DNA from: Aquilaria yunnanensis | Taxonomy: Eukaryota; Streptophyta; Magnoliopsida; Malvales; Thymelaeaceae | Direction: 5' to 3' | DNA length: 64,000 nucleotides | NCBI GenBank assembly: GCA_039654915.1 | Contig: CM077599.1 | Location: forward strand, 12,216,501-12,280,500 | Part shown: one piece after another, positions 10,928 through 22,935 of the stretch | Layout of the letters: the number at the start of each line of letters is the position of its first letter | Position numbering within the stretch: the first letter of the stretch is position 1 | Position numbers and translations under genes: made by a program | Notes under the pieces: model-generated | Databases searched by the model: none | Told to the model about the DNA's origin: nothing | What the model saw: only the letters and a program-made list of their open reading frames with translations

Positions 10928-11582
10928 CAATATGTTGTTTTTTTTTTAACAATAACCATTAAATTAATGTGGCAAACAATAATTATTGCCGTCACATCTC
11001 TTTGTACTCGGTCTGTGAAACCGCACTTCTATATGTTGCTTAATCCTACTAAAAATTTAAAATAAAAAGAGAACTTTTTTTGGTACATTGGATATATGAA
11101 TCTGGTAAGTGGAGATCTGACCTGTATGGTCTCTTGAAAGTATTCATCTCACCTGGAAGCTTGGGCTCAAATAAATACCATTCTACTTAACGAATTTGCT
11201 AAAGGCTCTATTTTCACATTTGTGGGACAACATTTTTTATGAAATTTTATGGGAGAACAAATTTGTATGCATCAAATAAATACCATTTTTTGGGACAATA
11301 AATTTATATGAATAAAATAATATTTTTTACTAAATGGAACAATATTATTTACATAATTGTGTTTTTTATGAAATGAATATTATTTCACCAAATGGTAAAT
11401 TTGTATGCATCGAAGGGCATTTTTTAAATGGAATAATATTATTTACAAAATAATAAATTTGTATAAAAGAAAGAACAACATTTCTTACTGAACAACGTTA
11501 GATATTTCTCTTCTTAAAACCAATTAGCCTACAAATCACGATAAATTGTTATTTGAGAAAGGTGGACACATTGATGCATGAG
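10928..11582. other. Intergenic, AT-rich, no gene seen
   Basis: Host flank of the CACTA insertion. It contains short degenerate direct repeats of the kind AATGGAATAATATTATTTAC but no supported gene. Confidence 0.5.
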
Positions 11583-12137
11583 TAGAGGTGAACAAAATTT
11601 TAGTTATACCCAAAATAATTGAATTACTGAAAAAAAATTGGTCATATCAATTGCCACTTTTATGTGTAATTTCAGTTTTTTGTTATAACTAAAAAACAAT
11701 TTATAAGCTTGGTTCAATTTTTGATTTGCTTCAATTAAAATTCGGTTAACTGAATAAACCAAATTTTTGTTTTATTAGTGTCTATGTTTGAGATTTTGAA
11801 AGGATTGTGTATCTGATGGATGCTTGTTATGTGTATATATTGTAATGTTTTGATTTGGAATGGATTAAAGATATTTGTTATGTGATTAGAATATTGTATG
11901 TATAAATTGAAATATCTGATAGATATTTGAGGCATAGAATATGTATGAATATAATTCCGTTATCTTAATTGAAATAAAAAAACTGAAATTTTTTTCATTT
12001 ATTTTGATTTACAGTTATTTTGGCCTTTTCCCACAATTAATTTAGTCTATTCAATTATTAATGTATAAGCCTGAAAACAGAATAAATTTGATTATTCTAT
12101 TTTAGTTAAAACTGAAAAAACTGATTGATCATCTCTG
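11583..12137. mobile_element. hAT-type MITE
   Basis: The left end is TAGAGGTGAACAAAATTTTA; the right end reversed is CAGAGATGATCAATCAG. The 8 bp flanks TGCATGAG (11575-11582) and TTCATGAA (12138-12145) agree at six positions, a worn target duplication. The interior is made of GAAAAAACTGA / TCGGTTAACTGA-type dyads typical of plant hAT MITEs. 555 bp, no coding capacity. Confidence 0.65.
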
Positions 12138-12834
12138 TTCATGAAATAAGAAGTAATGAAAAAAAAAAATTGACGTCGTAGCAAAGCCCAAAAGCATTCA
12201 TGCTTACTTAGTCAACTTACACCTAATTTAGTTTATTAAAGTTAACTTTATTTAAAATAATTTATTTTTATTTTTATATTTTTATTAGAAATTAATTCTA
12301 TTTGAAAACCAATAATATGTAGCTATAATAATTCATTAAAAGTAAATTTTTTGTATTATTATTAAATTTTTATAAATTTTTATTTTTTAAAGTCAGAAAA
12401 AAGAAAAAGTCAAAAAAATTGGAGGAGGACCAGGGACGAAATAGTGATACGTATATAAAAGCCTGCTCAAACTCGAAAAACATATGCAAGCCAGTTAGAA
12501 CTTAGAAGCAAAAGCCGGATCGCTGAAGCGTTGAGAAGAGGTGACGTTAAAATAAGAGAAACAACAAATTGGAAGTTACAAAGACAAGAACCCGAACCAC
12601 TAGGCAAGAAAAAAGACATGTCGTATTGTCGTGGACAATGTAAGCCAAAATAGGAGTCGTTAGAACCGATGAGCAAGGGAAGCTGTGGGGGGTACTTCAA
12701 GAGAAACAGATACGTACTAATTTTCCGACCTCTTCGGTTGGAAACCGGAAGTGCCTCCAGCTTCCGCGTACAAGTGAACCAAATTCAACATCAAAGGAGC
12801 CCCAAGAAAGAAAAAATAATTTAAAATTTTGAAT
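12138..12834 (+). promoter_or_regulatory. Chitinase upstream region with candidate TATA box
   Basis: A TATATAAAA match at 12452-12460 is the best TATA candidate before the chitinase ATG, but it would imply a leader of about 340 nt, unusually long, so it may not be the real promoter. TGAC cores on either strand, as in WRKY W-boxes, occur near 12205-12215 and 12393-12410 (GTCAA). A frame on the opposite strand (12467-12700) is judged to be chance. Confidence 0.3.
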
Positions 12835-14749
12835 ATGAAATATTGGGGTCTTTATCTGGCCCTTTCATTTCTCTCTTTTTTATCGTTTCACCTGTCGCTT
12901 CTGGCCTCCGCCGCCCAGTGCGGCAAGAAAGCTGGCGGCGCCGTCTGCCCGAAAGGATTATGTTGCAGTCAATACGGCTGGTGCGGCACAACCAACGACT
13001 ATTGTGGCGACGGCTGCCAAAGCCAATGCAACCACGGCAGTGGCCGTAGCGGATCAGGAGGTACTACTACCCACACCGATATCGACGGATGTGGGGCCGG
13101 CGGAGATGATGTAGTAGACGGTGGCACTGGCAGCGGAGGCATTAGCAGCCTGATATCTAGCTCAATGTTCGACGAAATGTTCAAGCATAGAAACGACGGC
13201 GACTGCCCCGGCAAAGGGTTCTACACTTACGATGCTTTCATCGAAGCAGCTAAAGCGTATCCCGCTTTTGGTAACACCGGTGACGACACCACCAGGAAGA
13301 GGGAAATCGCCGCTTTCTTGGCCCAGACTTCTCACGAAACCACCGGTAAGTCACTTTCTGTGTTCTTCCGAGTTTTTCGGTAAGAATTAAAAAGTTGTGG
13401 CATTAATTTAACTAAACTATCAACTCGGGGTGATTCTAGATATAACTTAATAGATTAAGGGCTTTTCAAATGTTTTTCCTATTCAGATACTGCTAGTTTC
13501 GTTTAGCTTGAAGCAGAAATTTACACGTTTTAAGCGTTAACTAACTAATGGCACAATTACAAGTAGGGGGCGGCTCAGCTTCAGAAGATGGGCAGTTTGC
13601 TTGGGGTTTCTGCTACCTGGAAGAACAAAATCCACCTTCAGCTTATTGTGATAAGAGCGACAAAAATCACAAGTGTGCCCCTGGTAAACGTTATTACGGC
13701 CGCGGTCCCATACAATTGTCCTGGTAACTTCCTCTCGACTCTACTCAATAATTAATATTGTTGAATTATTGCTGCAAATTAGAAGATAGTTACTTCCAGG
13801 TAGAAAGATGTTGATGAGATATTTGTAAAAAAAAAAAAAACTAGAGATGAGCAGAATATCTAATGAAAAAGGAAAAAAAATTAGAATAGCCTAATAAAAA
13901 TCTAGGCTCAAGTGAAAAGAATTAAACGTCTAGCACTTTTGTAGAAATATCTATAGTTAGATATTCTGGGCTAATGCTCATGTAAGGCAAAACCAAGCCA
14001 CTCAAAAACTCTTGTACTTCCCCTTTGCACCTTTCAATACAATCCTTACAACTAAGTCCTTACTCCAAATCACAAAATTCAGCCCTTCAACTATTTGCAA
14101 ACTATTTCTCAAACGCTCCCGCTATCCTAAACACCAACTAAACCAATCCTAAAAATAGAAAAAAAAAACAATAATGGATTAGCTTTTAAATATTGAAAAG
14201 AAAAACTATACAAAATGTAACAATTAGAGTCGGAGTTTGGGAAAATTCATCTCAATCATTTATGAATTGTTTCAAGTTCTCTGTTCAATCCATTGTTTTC
14301 GATCTTTAAAGGTGTATTTGATTAGATGCGTAGATTTCAAAGTTAGGACTTGTACTTTATCATATTGTTTCTTCTAGTACACAACATTCACTTCCTCTCA
14401 TTCCAGGAACTACAATTACGGACCATGCGGGGAGGCCTTGGGAGTGGACCTATTGAACAACCCAGGCCTTCTGATTACTGACCCTGTGATTTCTTTCAAG
14501 TCAGCCTTATGGTTTTGGATGTCTGCAACATCAAGGGGGCCAACTTGCCACGAGGCGATCACCGGGAAGTGGGCCTCTATGAGCATGGCGGACCGGGTTA
14601 AAGGGGGTTTCGGGATGGTCACGAACCTAATCAATGGTCCGCTTGAATGTGGGAAAGGCTCAAATGAAAAAGTGCAGGACCGCATAGGGTATTATAAGAG
14701 ATACTGCGACATGCTTGGGATTAGCTACGGGAACAATCTCGACTGCTAA
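12835..14749 (+). CDS. Class I chitinase (hevein domain plus GH19)
   Basis: Exons are 12835-13345, 13567-13723 and 14407-14749 (1,011 nt, 336 aa, GT-AG introns). It hydrolyses beta-1,4 links in chitin of fungal walls or arthropods, a defence role. Residues 1-27 are a signal peptide. Residues 28-65 form a hevein chitin-binding domain with all eight cysteines (29, 38, 43, 44, 50, 57, 61, 65). A Gly/Asp-rich linker (66-102) is longer than usual and holds an extra Cys86. The GH19 domain follows, with catalytic acid Glu168 in SHETTG and the second acidic residue Glu190 in YLEEQ. The usual Trp after HETTGG is Gly173. The protein ends at NLDC with no vacuolar sorting tail, so secretion to the apoplast is likely. 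Intron positions fit the three-exon layout common in this class. ATG 12835 was chosen over an upstream TTG. Confidence 0.95.
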
Positions 14750-15300
14750 TATGACCAGATGCTTCTCTATCTCTGTGTCTCTGTTCCCGTCTTGTTGGAT
14801 TCTACATGCACTATATCATATTCTTGTAAAAAGGTGAAAGTACTAGCATCTTTTGGAGGAATAATAAGGAAAACATCAAACTGAAATTGTTCGGCATAAT
14901 AAATTCCAAACTACTGTATAAGCTAATTAACGTAATACTATCAAGTAGACATATTAACATATGCACAATTATTGTAACAAAGTATTCCATTAATTACGGA
15001 AGTGGGACTTTTTTTTCTGGGAGAATGATCTTCTATATATAATAGGTAAAATTTTGAACCTTGAATTTTAAAAATCTTCCCAATTGGATCCTCAACAAAA
15101 GTTGGTCTCGTGACACCCCTTAATGTTGTGCTCTTCTTTCCCGTTTGGTGCCCATGCACGGCAGTAACCATTAGCGCCAGTGATGGGTGGGTACTTGCAA
15201 TCTTGCATACCTTGAGGCGAGGAACAAAAGTGTCATTGTTTTGCTATCTAATTATTACTCAAAGATTAGGATAGTGCTGATTCAAGGTACCATATATATA
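14750..15300. other. Chitinase 3' flank, no further gene seen
   Basis: The 3' untranslated region probably ends after an AATAATAAGG polyadenylation-like stretch near 14860. The rest is AT-rich, and short open frames on either strand show no recognisable product. Confidence 0.4.
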
Positions 15301-15308
15301 ACCGGGAG

Positions 15309-18300
15309 TAGAGGTGGGAGGTGGGCCGGGTTGGCCCAGACAGAACCGGGACCTCCCCGCCAGCCAAACCCGCCTTGGACCGCCCCGCGAGAAGCCTGCA
15401 ATATTATGGGCCGAGTATGAGCCCAATAGGAGGAGGGAGACGCAAAAAAGACCGGCCCAGACCAGACGAACCCACCAGCCCGGACTGGACCGCCTCGCCC
15501 CGCTGCCCTGCCGCAATGGCTCATTGTTGCGTATAACGTTAACCTGCGAAATTTTTTTTAAAAAAGGGCTAATTACACAGCAGACCCTCCAACAGCTCTA
15601 TGCTCCATTTCAGCCCCCAAAATTACATTTTTGCCCCTCCCAACAACTAAATTTCAAGGACTTTTTGGTCAAACTAATTTTTCCCCTCCCCCTATAAATA
15701 CCAATGCCATTTTCACTCAATCCTCACACAATCACTCAACCTCTCTTCTTCAGCTACTATATTCTCTCAACCATTCTCCTTATTTTCTTAATCTCTTCCA
15801 AATTTCTTACTAATCTCTCCCTAATATCTTCATAATCCTCTCTTGATTGTGGCATTAATCACTACTATTAGTACGTGAGGCATGGCTTCAAAAGGAAAGG
15901 GCAAGTCAACAGATAGTTCATCTTCCCGCAACACCGGCCTCTGAGCCTTGTTCCGTCGCCGATCTCGGCCTGCCGATAAAGGCATTTCAATTCAAGAGTT
16001 TCACAACGATAATGCCGGAATCGATATGACGAATTACGATTTGGGTCTCGACGATCAATTATCCGATGATGAAGTGGAAGAGTTGAATGTGATGGCGTCC
16101 GGGAATCCGTCAACAGAACCGATGCCTATAAGTCATGAACCCGACGTGGAGGGAACTCAAGCACAAGGTAAATCCACGAGACTAACTGCTTGGGTTTGGG
16201 AGCATTATGAGCTCATAAACGAAGGGGAGTCGAGGTACGGAAAATGAAAACATTGCAGGAAAAATTTTGTGCATAGAAAGAATTCCGGCACTGGAACGCT
16301 GAAGCGGCATCTTGAAAATCAACATGCTAACGTCCTCTCTAGTACCGGGACTAGTTCTGGAGGACAAACACAACTTGGGTCTACAACCGACGCCGGCGGA
16401 CCAGGTATATTTCGTTTTAACCAACAATCTTGTAGAGAATGTATGGTAAATTGGATGATGCTTACCAAAAAACCTTTTTCACAAGTTGAAGATGTCCACC
16501 TAGAATCTTGGATAAAATCACAATTAAATCCTGCATTTAGAAAAGTATTTAGGAAACTGCTAGGAAAGAAAGCTTTAGACAATTTGAAGCCGGAAAATCA
16601 GATTTGCAAGCATATTTTTCTGCTCTTGATCATTGTGTGGCATTTACTTCTGATATGTGGACATCACCTATAGGTCAATCATTCTATTGTGTTACTTCTC
16701 ATTGGATTGATTCTGATTGGATAATGCAAAAATAAATTTTGTCATTTAAGGTTATTGAAACCGATCATACTGGTTTTCAAATATTTAATTGTATCTTAGA
16801 AACTTTACATGATTATTTTTGTACTGATAAAGTTCTGTGCATTTCATTTGATAATGCTTCAAATAATGATGTTGCCGCTCGCCTTTAGAGTCAAAACTTA
16901 AAACCACCGCTCAACGGTGCATTTTTTCATGTTAGATGCATGTGCCATATTTTGAACATTTGTGTGCAAAAAGGGTTTAGAAGTTCTCCAAAATGAGATT
17001 TTGCCTATTCGAAACTCATTAAAATATTTGATGTCCAGACCTGCTATTTTTCGTGAATTTAAAAGCTTTTGTATTGAAAATCAAAAACCATTTTCTTGGA
17101 AACGGTTTAAATTGGATTGCCCAACCCGCTGGAACTCCACATTTTTTATGTTGCAAGATGCATTACCGTATGCAAATTTGTTGTCACATTTCATGAATTT
17201 AAAAATGGGTTCTGAATTTTGGGAGAAATGTTCCAAAACCGGTAAATTGCTTAAGTTTTTTTACGAGGCAACTGAATTTTTCTCTGGTGTTTAGTACCCA
17301 ACAAGTCATCAAGTTTTGTTTCATTTAGTGAACATCACATATGCTTTACATCAGTTTAAAAATGATGAGTTGTTAAAACCGACTGTCGAAGCCATGCCGG
17401 CTAAGTGGCTTCAATATTTCTCAAACATTCCACCTATCTTTTTAGTCACTTCTTTAATTGACCCGTATGTAAAATTAACGGGCACAACAACACTGCTTGA
17501 AGGAATTTTTCATACTTATTTAGAAATGTCTCATATAAATGTTTTGGCTATGTCTGCTTCTGCTTCCGAGTACTTGCATTCTTTATACAAGTTATATTGT
17601 GAGCGGCATTCGGATAAGGTAAGATCCGAAGCTCCTCAAACCAAGCTTCCAAGGAGATCAATCTCCTCAAGATTCAACCCGGCGCTCCAAATGCTCAAAC
17701 GACCCCGACCGATGACATCGGGATTAGCTGAGGTCGATGACTATCTCAACACATCGTTCAAGACAAGCGACCTCGACATCTTGGAGTGGTGGAAACAAAA
17801 GAGATCAAGATTGCCGATCTTGTCGATAATCGCACAAGAGATTTTTGCTGTTTCAGTATCGACCGTCTCATCCGAGGCAATGTTTAGTGCCGGAAAACGG
17901 GTGATAACAGAAAAACGGTCAAGATTGACACCCGACTCGGTAGAAGTATGCATGTGCAACCGAGATTGGGGCCTCGCAGCACTCCGGCATCAAAACCAAA
18001 AGAGTTCGGATGATGAGGTAATATCCGATACCGAGAGTTGAATTTTTTTTTTCAATCATACATGTAGTTTGTATTTGATCTGATTATGTTGTTCAGCACA
18101 GATCATAGGTTTCTATTATTTATCATTTCCGGAACATTTTTGCCATTTCAAAATGTAAGGCACGTTCCAATTATTTGTAAGTGCCGTTTGGCTTTTTAAC
18201 TTAATAAAACTTACACCGGAGGTGGTGTTTTTTCTTAAAAATATTTATGACTTATATAATTAATAATTGTTCTATTATATATATATATATATAACAAAAA

Positions 18301-18423
18301 AAATGAAACCCGCCCCGCCCCGTCCCGGGACCGCCGCCGCCCCGCCCCGCCTACAACCGGTCTGAGCCCGGGCCTCAGGACCCAGGCCCAGGACGGGCCG
18401 ATCCAACCCGGTTCCTACCTCTA
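15309..18423 (+). mobile_element. hAT transposon copy 1, complete ends
   Basis: The left end is TAGAGGTGGGAGG; the right end reversed is TAGAGGTAGGAACC. It is flanked by an exact 8 bp duplication, ACCGGGAG, at 15301-15308 and 18424-18431, as expected for hAT insertion. Strongly GC-rich ends (runs of GGGCC and CCCGCC) bound an AT-rich interior carrying a decayed transposase. 3,115 bp. It is closely related to the element at 43046-46350. Confidence 0.93.
15882..18041 (+). pseudogene. hAT transposase (BED finger, dimerisation domain), decayed
   Basis: The reading path starts at ATG 15882. It shows an N-terminal acidic segment (DLGLDDQLSDDEVEEL), a BED-type zinc finger (WVWEHY ... CRKNF ... GTLKRHLENQH), the RNase-H-like core (DKVLCISFDNASNND, RCMCHILN) and the C-terminal hAT dimerisation region (LDILEWWKQKRSRLPILS, STVSSEAMFSAGKRVI). 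Breaks: TGA 15942-15944, where the sister copy has CGA; TGA 16245-16247 in place of the first finger Cys; a frame change near 16600; TAA 16733-16735; TAG 16886-16888; an extra A near 16968; and TAG 17292-17294. The last 241 codons (17316-18041) are uninterrupted. It normally would cut and join the element ends; this copy is dead. Confidence 0.92.
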
Positions 18424-19517
18424 ACCGGGAGCAGAGGCATGATCTTATGAAATAAGGGTTAAAACAGATATTTTTTTGAACGGTTAAGGAAAAGATAGAA
18501 TATATTGGATTAGCATGATTTGGGTCGGGTTGCACCCATATATATATATCTGTTTTACATTAACATAGCCTCATTAATGCATTTTCATGTTTTGAGTTGG
18601 GTTGCACCCATGATCCGGAATAGAAAAAGATAAAATTGCCCTTGAGTTAACAAAGATTCGATGAGTCTCGCCACTGCTTGCTACACTCTCAATCTTCCAA
18701 TGTCTGCCCAGCTTAGACCTAGTGGCAATCCTCCTTGTCTAATCTCCTAGTGACCCGACCTGACCTACTAAAATCAATGGTAACAATTTGAAAATTTGAA
18801 GTCCAGACTGATTTCCAATATCGAAAACGTCCGCCTGCTACCCATATTTCTACCCAAATATGAGCAATCTCAATTCTCCCAACAGGAAAATGTAGTCAGC
18901 CTTCTTGCGATTTCAACGTAATCGATCAGTAGAACTCATCGATCGGTGAAACCGTAGCTGGCCTTCTTGCGATCTTGACGTGATCATCAATTGGTGGATC
19001 TCATCGACTAGTGAAACTATAGTTGTCCTTCTTGTGATCTTGACCTTGCCTATATCGCCTTTTTGTCTTCTAACCCACATCTAGTCTCTTGATCAAACGT
19101 TTCAGACGGAGAGATGAGAGATTGAGGGTGAAGCGTGGCGGACAGGATGAGGAAGAAGCATCGGTGGCTGTTTTGTAATTTTGAGTTATTGGAGCCCTAA
19201 ATGGCATCAGTTGGAAAGTGGGGCCTATTACCTGATTTTAATAACATGGACAATTTAACATAAAACGAACATTTTAGGGAACTAAGCATTTGTTTGCCCT
19301 CTTGAGATCCCCATCTGCACATCTATACTAATAATGTAGACATGTCTATTCTTTTCACTGTTTTCTTTTCAATTATTCCGCGTTGTTCCATGATTTTAGA
19401 TGGGTCTGTTTGTACTACTGAGAATTTTGGGGTGTTATGAGAAGTTTGTAGTTTTCTTTTTGGGATAATTAAAATGATAGTATTGAGGAGTTCATTTATT
19501 TGTGTTTGGGCTTTTTA
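18424..19517. other. Intergenic with short imperfect tandem repeat
   Basis: No gene recognised. At about 18892-19045 a unit of some 62-65 bp (GTAGTCAGCCTTCTTGCGAT ... CTCATCGATCGGTGAAACC) recurs about two and a half times. A GGGTTGCACCCAT dyad occurs near 18530 and again near 18600. Confidence 0.45.
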
Positions 19518-20151
19518 TTACTGAAACGGAGCAGGTTGATCAACTTCAAATTGTTGCTGAGGTGTTGTCAGGAGGAGGGGTTTAGCTGTCGATTGATAAT
19601 CTATAGGAGTATAATTATTGTAGTAGCTGCTTCCTGTTTGTTTTAGAGCATGGTGGAGGTGCATGTGTCCGTTTCTTATCTCTGCTCCATTCGACGTGTC
19701 TATTTTTGGTTGTCTTGCGGAGGTATGTGGAATGGTGAGGGGTGAGCTGTTGATGTTGTGTGTTGAGTAGCTGATTGTTGGCCTCATCCTCTCTATATAT
19801 GGAGTTCCTGTCTTGACAAGAAAGTAATATGCTCTCATCTCTCATGGACAGGAAAAAATTAGGAAATAGGAAATGAATTTTGGTTACTGGTTTTCCCGTT
19901 GATGTGCTACTGAGTTGTGTTTTCCAATTGTTGATGTCTCCGTATAAAATGGGAAACTAGTTAGTGTCAATTTTTTTTATCTTTTAGAATAGATAAATTG
20001 TAGGGGTGGTAGTCCAAGAGTACTGTTGCTTGATGTTTTATCCACCACAGCAGTTGGATTGGGAAGCTAAAGGGGAAGGAGAAGAAGACGAACCAATGGG
20101 AAGCTGGTCCTAGGGCTCATGATGATGATGTTGGTAATGGGAATTAACAGG
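19518..20151 (-). pseudogene. Possible remnant of a transcription-factor-like gene
   Basis: Read leftward from an ATG at about 20151, a frame gives a His-rich start (MEPVNSHYQHHHHEP), a TAG, then a Gln/Ser/Pro-rich stretch (IGSSSSPSPLASQSNCCGG), followed by a stop. Further on, 19838-19518 encodes 106 codons with Asn/Gln/Pro-rich composition (TGSSYYNNYTPIDYQSTAKP). The His and Ser/Pro runs recall activation domains of plant regulators, but no conserved domain was identified. Assigning both pieces to one broken gene is inference. Confidence 0.25.
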
Positions 20152-21469
20152 CTCCATAATAATAATGCTAAATACTCTCTGGTTGGAAAAAAAGCTTAAA
20201 AATCTGAAGATTAAGACCAGCTAATTAATTGCTCTCTTTAGCTCCCAGTGCCCCCCTCTCTCTGGCTAACCAATCATCAAAGAAACAGTTCTCTGCTTGC
20301 TTTTCAGCTTAGCCAGCCATTTTACCCTTTCCCTGCACTTCTTTGGCCATTTCAAAAGTGGCCTTGAACAGAAAAGATCTACTTCTACTACATATTTTTA
20401 GAAAAGATCAAGTATTATTATTATCATTGTGAAGCGAATGAAAGTGTAATTACCATTGGATCATACACCTATTCTCCAAGCCTTGAGCTTCAGCGTTGAG
20501 CCTTAGCAGGCTACACTATGACATCTCTCCCCTTAACCTTCCTCTTATTACTTCATAATTCTCTCTCAGAGGTGTATCCCTCTTTCTAGCTATTAATATA
20601 AAAAATTGTAAATTCATTGTATGTGCATTATAGTAGTGGTAATAACAATAAGGATGAATTACACCTTTGAATTACGCCTTACCCCTAAAGTTCACTTTAT
20701 TGATAACTATTTTTTTATAATTTAAAATTTTCAATATTTTTTTTGGGTAAGTTTACCCAATAATTTAATCATCACCTTAATTTTTTTGCAAGGCGGCCTT
20801 TTTCTTTACATATTTAAGTAAAAAAAAAAAGAGTAAATTGATTCAAAACGTGATATGGCAAAGCATGATGGGTATATCATATATGTACCAAGAACAGAAA
20901 TCTAAGATGAAAAATGTGTCATCCCAATGCCTGCCTGTGCTCGCTGGCCCCTCTATGTTGCCCATGGCCTGACCTACATATCCATTACCATTTTAGTTTC
21001 ATGTTTTACTCATATATAAAAATATTTTGTGAAGCAGATGAACTGAGAAAGCAAAAAAATGACAAAAATAACATAGGAGATCTATCTTCTACTCCTATGT
21101 ACTTGACTATGCAATAAATAATAAATAATATAAAAACATTACATACTTTTAAATATCAACAACAAATTATGTAAAACATTTTCCCGTTCCGAATATGTCA
21201 GAGACAACAATGTGACATACTGCTCACTTTCTAACACACAACTTCCCTTCAGTAGCTCATTTAGACACCAAAGTATAATTCCACCCCGCTGCAGAGCGCG
21301 GGCAGCCTTCGAGTAATAACTAATTCTACATGAAGCTTTGGCAGCTTGCAAATTGCAATTACATGATGGGGGCAGTGGGTGGAGATGTCAAAACATAATT
21401 AACAAGTTAATATAGGGTCTGAAATGTTGGACTTGCGGAGCCCAAATCTTTCAGTAAAAGAAAAGGAGA
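20152..21469. other. Intergenic, no gene seen
   Basis: Pyrimidine-rich and AT-rich sequence between the possible remnant and the 3' end of the NAC gene. Only short open frames without recognisable products are present. Confidence 0.5.
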
Positions 21470-22545
21470 TCAGATCTGAAAATTGAGGTTCACGTTGGCA
21501 TAGTGAGCCCAATTCAGAAGCCAGGGGCTAGTTAACTGAGTCCAAAGTGCGTCCTGCTCCCACTCCATTTTGGTCATTTTGGGTACTTGGAGGTCTGCCA
21601 ATGGCTCAATGCCAAGAGGCATCTTAATAGACGTTGAAGATCCCCTTTTCTCCTCTGGTCCTTCAACTTCTTTTTCTTCCAAAATCGCCACCTCCTCTGC
21701 TTCTTTCTTCAACGCCACTCCGGGCACGCGAATTGAACGCAACGAATTGTCCTCTTGCTGGCAAGAAAACGAAACAGTCTCCAACGACATTGGCGATGAT
21801 GGAGATGTGTCCTGCTGGGTTGTCGTCGTCGTCTTCATCTCTTCTTCCAACATTGCCCTCTGCTCCAGCACTTTCAAGGAAGTTGCCTTCCTATACACCT
21901 TGCACAACACGATGTCCTGGATTTCACGTCATTTGCTCAATTTAGCCCATTCACTTTGAAAACTAACAACTTGGTCCGGTTTTAATTAACTTTAGCTGTT
22001 AATCGTTACCTTAGACAGGGAGCAACTGTCAGGAAGACGGTATTCGTTCATGATCCAATCCGTCTTGCTTCCTCTTGGGGCTCTTCCGTTGTAGAAAACA
22101 AGAGTCTTTTTCAGGCCAATTACGCGCTTCGGCTCCGACACACTCACGACTGTTCGATCCGAACCTGTGGCTTTCCAGAAACCTTTCTCAGTTGTCCTGT
22201 TCGGTCTCCCTCCACTCCCATGTCTCCTGTCCCTGGGCACGAAAAAATACCACTCCCTCTCCCCAATCTTGGACAGCCCTGGAAAATGAAACCAGCACTT
22301 GGTTCATTAGCACATGAGACTCTCGAACTAAAATACCTCTTGCCATTTAGATTTAGGACAGAAGTTTGTGAAAAAGTACCAGGTAAGTCCCAAGGATCAT
22401 GGCGATAGATGTTGAGGAATCCGATGATGTCGAAGCGAAGTTTCTTGCCGGAGACGACCCTTTTGAGATAGAAATCGAGGAGCTCTTCCTCTGTCGGGTG
22501 AAACCTGAATCCTGGAAGATCAATCTCTGACGTCACTTCCTCCAT
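21470..22545 (-). CDS. NAC-domain transcription factor
   Basis: Three exons, 22545-22380, 22278-22010 and 21916-21470, join by GT-AG introns to 882 nt (293 aa). The NAC domain takes up about residues 9-160: [19 protein letters not shown] (subdomain A), [19 protein letters not shown] (B), [18 protein letters not shown] (C, the DNA-contacting region), [18 protein letters not shown] and [12 protein letters not shown] (D), and [10 protein letters not shown] (E). Intron positions match the usual NAC layout. The C-terminus is a Glu/Thr/Ser-rich activation-type region ending in a Trp-containing [19 protein letters not shown] segment. The lead EIDLPGFRF and the [12 protein letters not shown] stretch after the domain suggest the LOV1/ANAC035-like group, from memory only. 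No C-terminal membrane anchor was seen, so a nuclear location is expected. Confidence 0.95.
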
Positions 22546-22640
22546 TTGTATTTGCTTATGTTATTTGTTGGGTTTAAAGGTGAAAGCTGCAATGAAAACG
22601 GGAATGCTGAATCCTGATTCATCCACACACAACAACTAGA

Positions 22641-22648
22641 TATTTATA
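22641..22648 (-). promoter_or_regulatory. TATA box of the NAC gene
   Basis: TATAAATA on the minus strand, about 100 nt upstream of the ATG, implies transcription start near 22612 and a leader of about 65 nt. Position and sequence are typical. Confidence 0.6.
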
Positions 22649-22829
22649 GTGATGTTAGAAAATCAAATTTGTAAAGAAAAGTGGAGTGGACTAAGTCATG
22701 GGAGCAAAAAAGAAAAAGAAACATAAACAGAAAAAGAATGATCTTCCACGAAGTGAAACTGAGATCACTCATTAAGATTAATTTTCAATGGAATCAATAA
22801 GTTTTTATTTTGAATTAACACTTAGTTAT

Positions 22830-22935
22830 GTTGGTTGTGGCTTTGGCCTCTTAATCCCGGGTTGAGGGTTCAAAACTTCCCTTCTTCACTTGCGTTGAAG
22901 TAACAAATTCTGATGGTTAACACATAATTCGTGGC
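22830..22935 (+). repeat. Possible tRNA-like SINE fragment
   Basis: GTTGTGGCTTTGGCCTC could serve as an A-box region and GAGGGTTCAAAACTTCCC as a B-box, about 40 bp apart as in tRNA-derived SINEs. The 3' part could not be delimited. Confidence 0.3.

Noticed and set aside
12467..12700. 77-codon minus-strand frame upstream of the chitinase
   Set aside because: No homology that I recognise, and it overlaps the likely promoter and leader of the plus-strand gene.
15282..15536. Several overlapping Gly/Pro/Arg-rich frames at the hAT left end
   Set aside because: Caused by the GC-rich terminal sequence of the element; no start context or domain.
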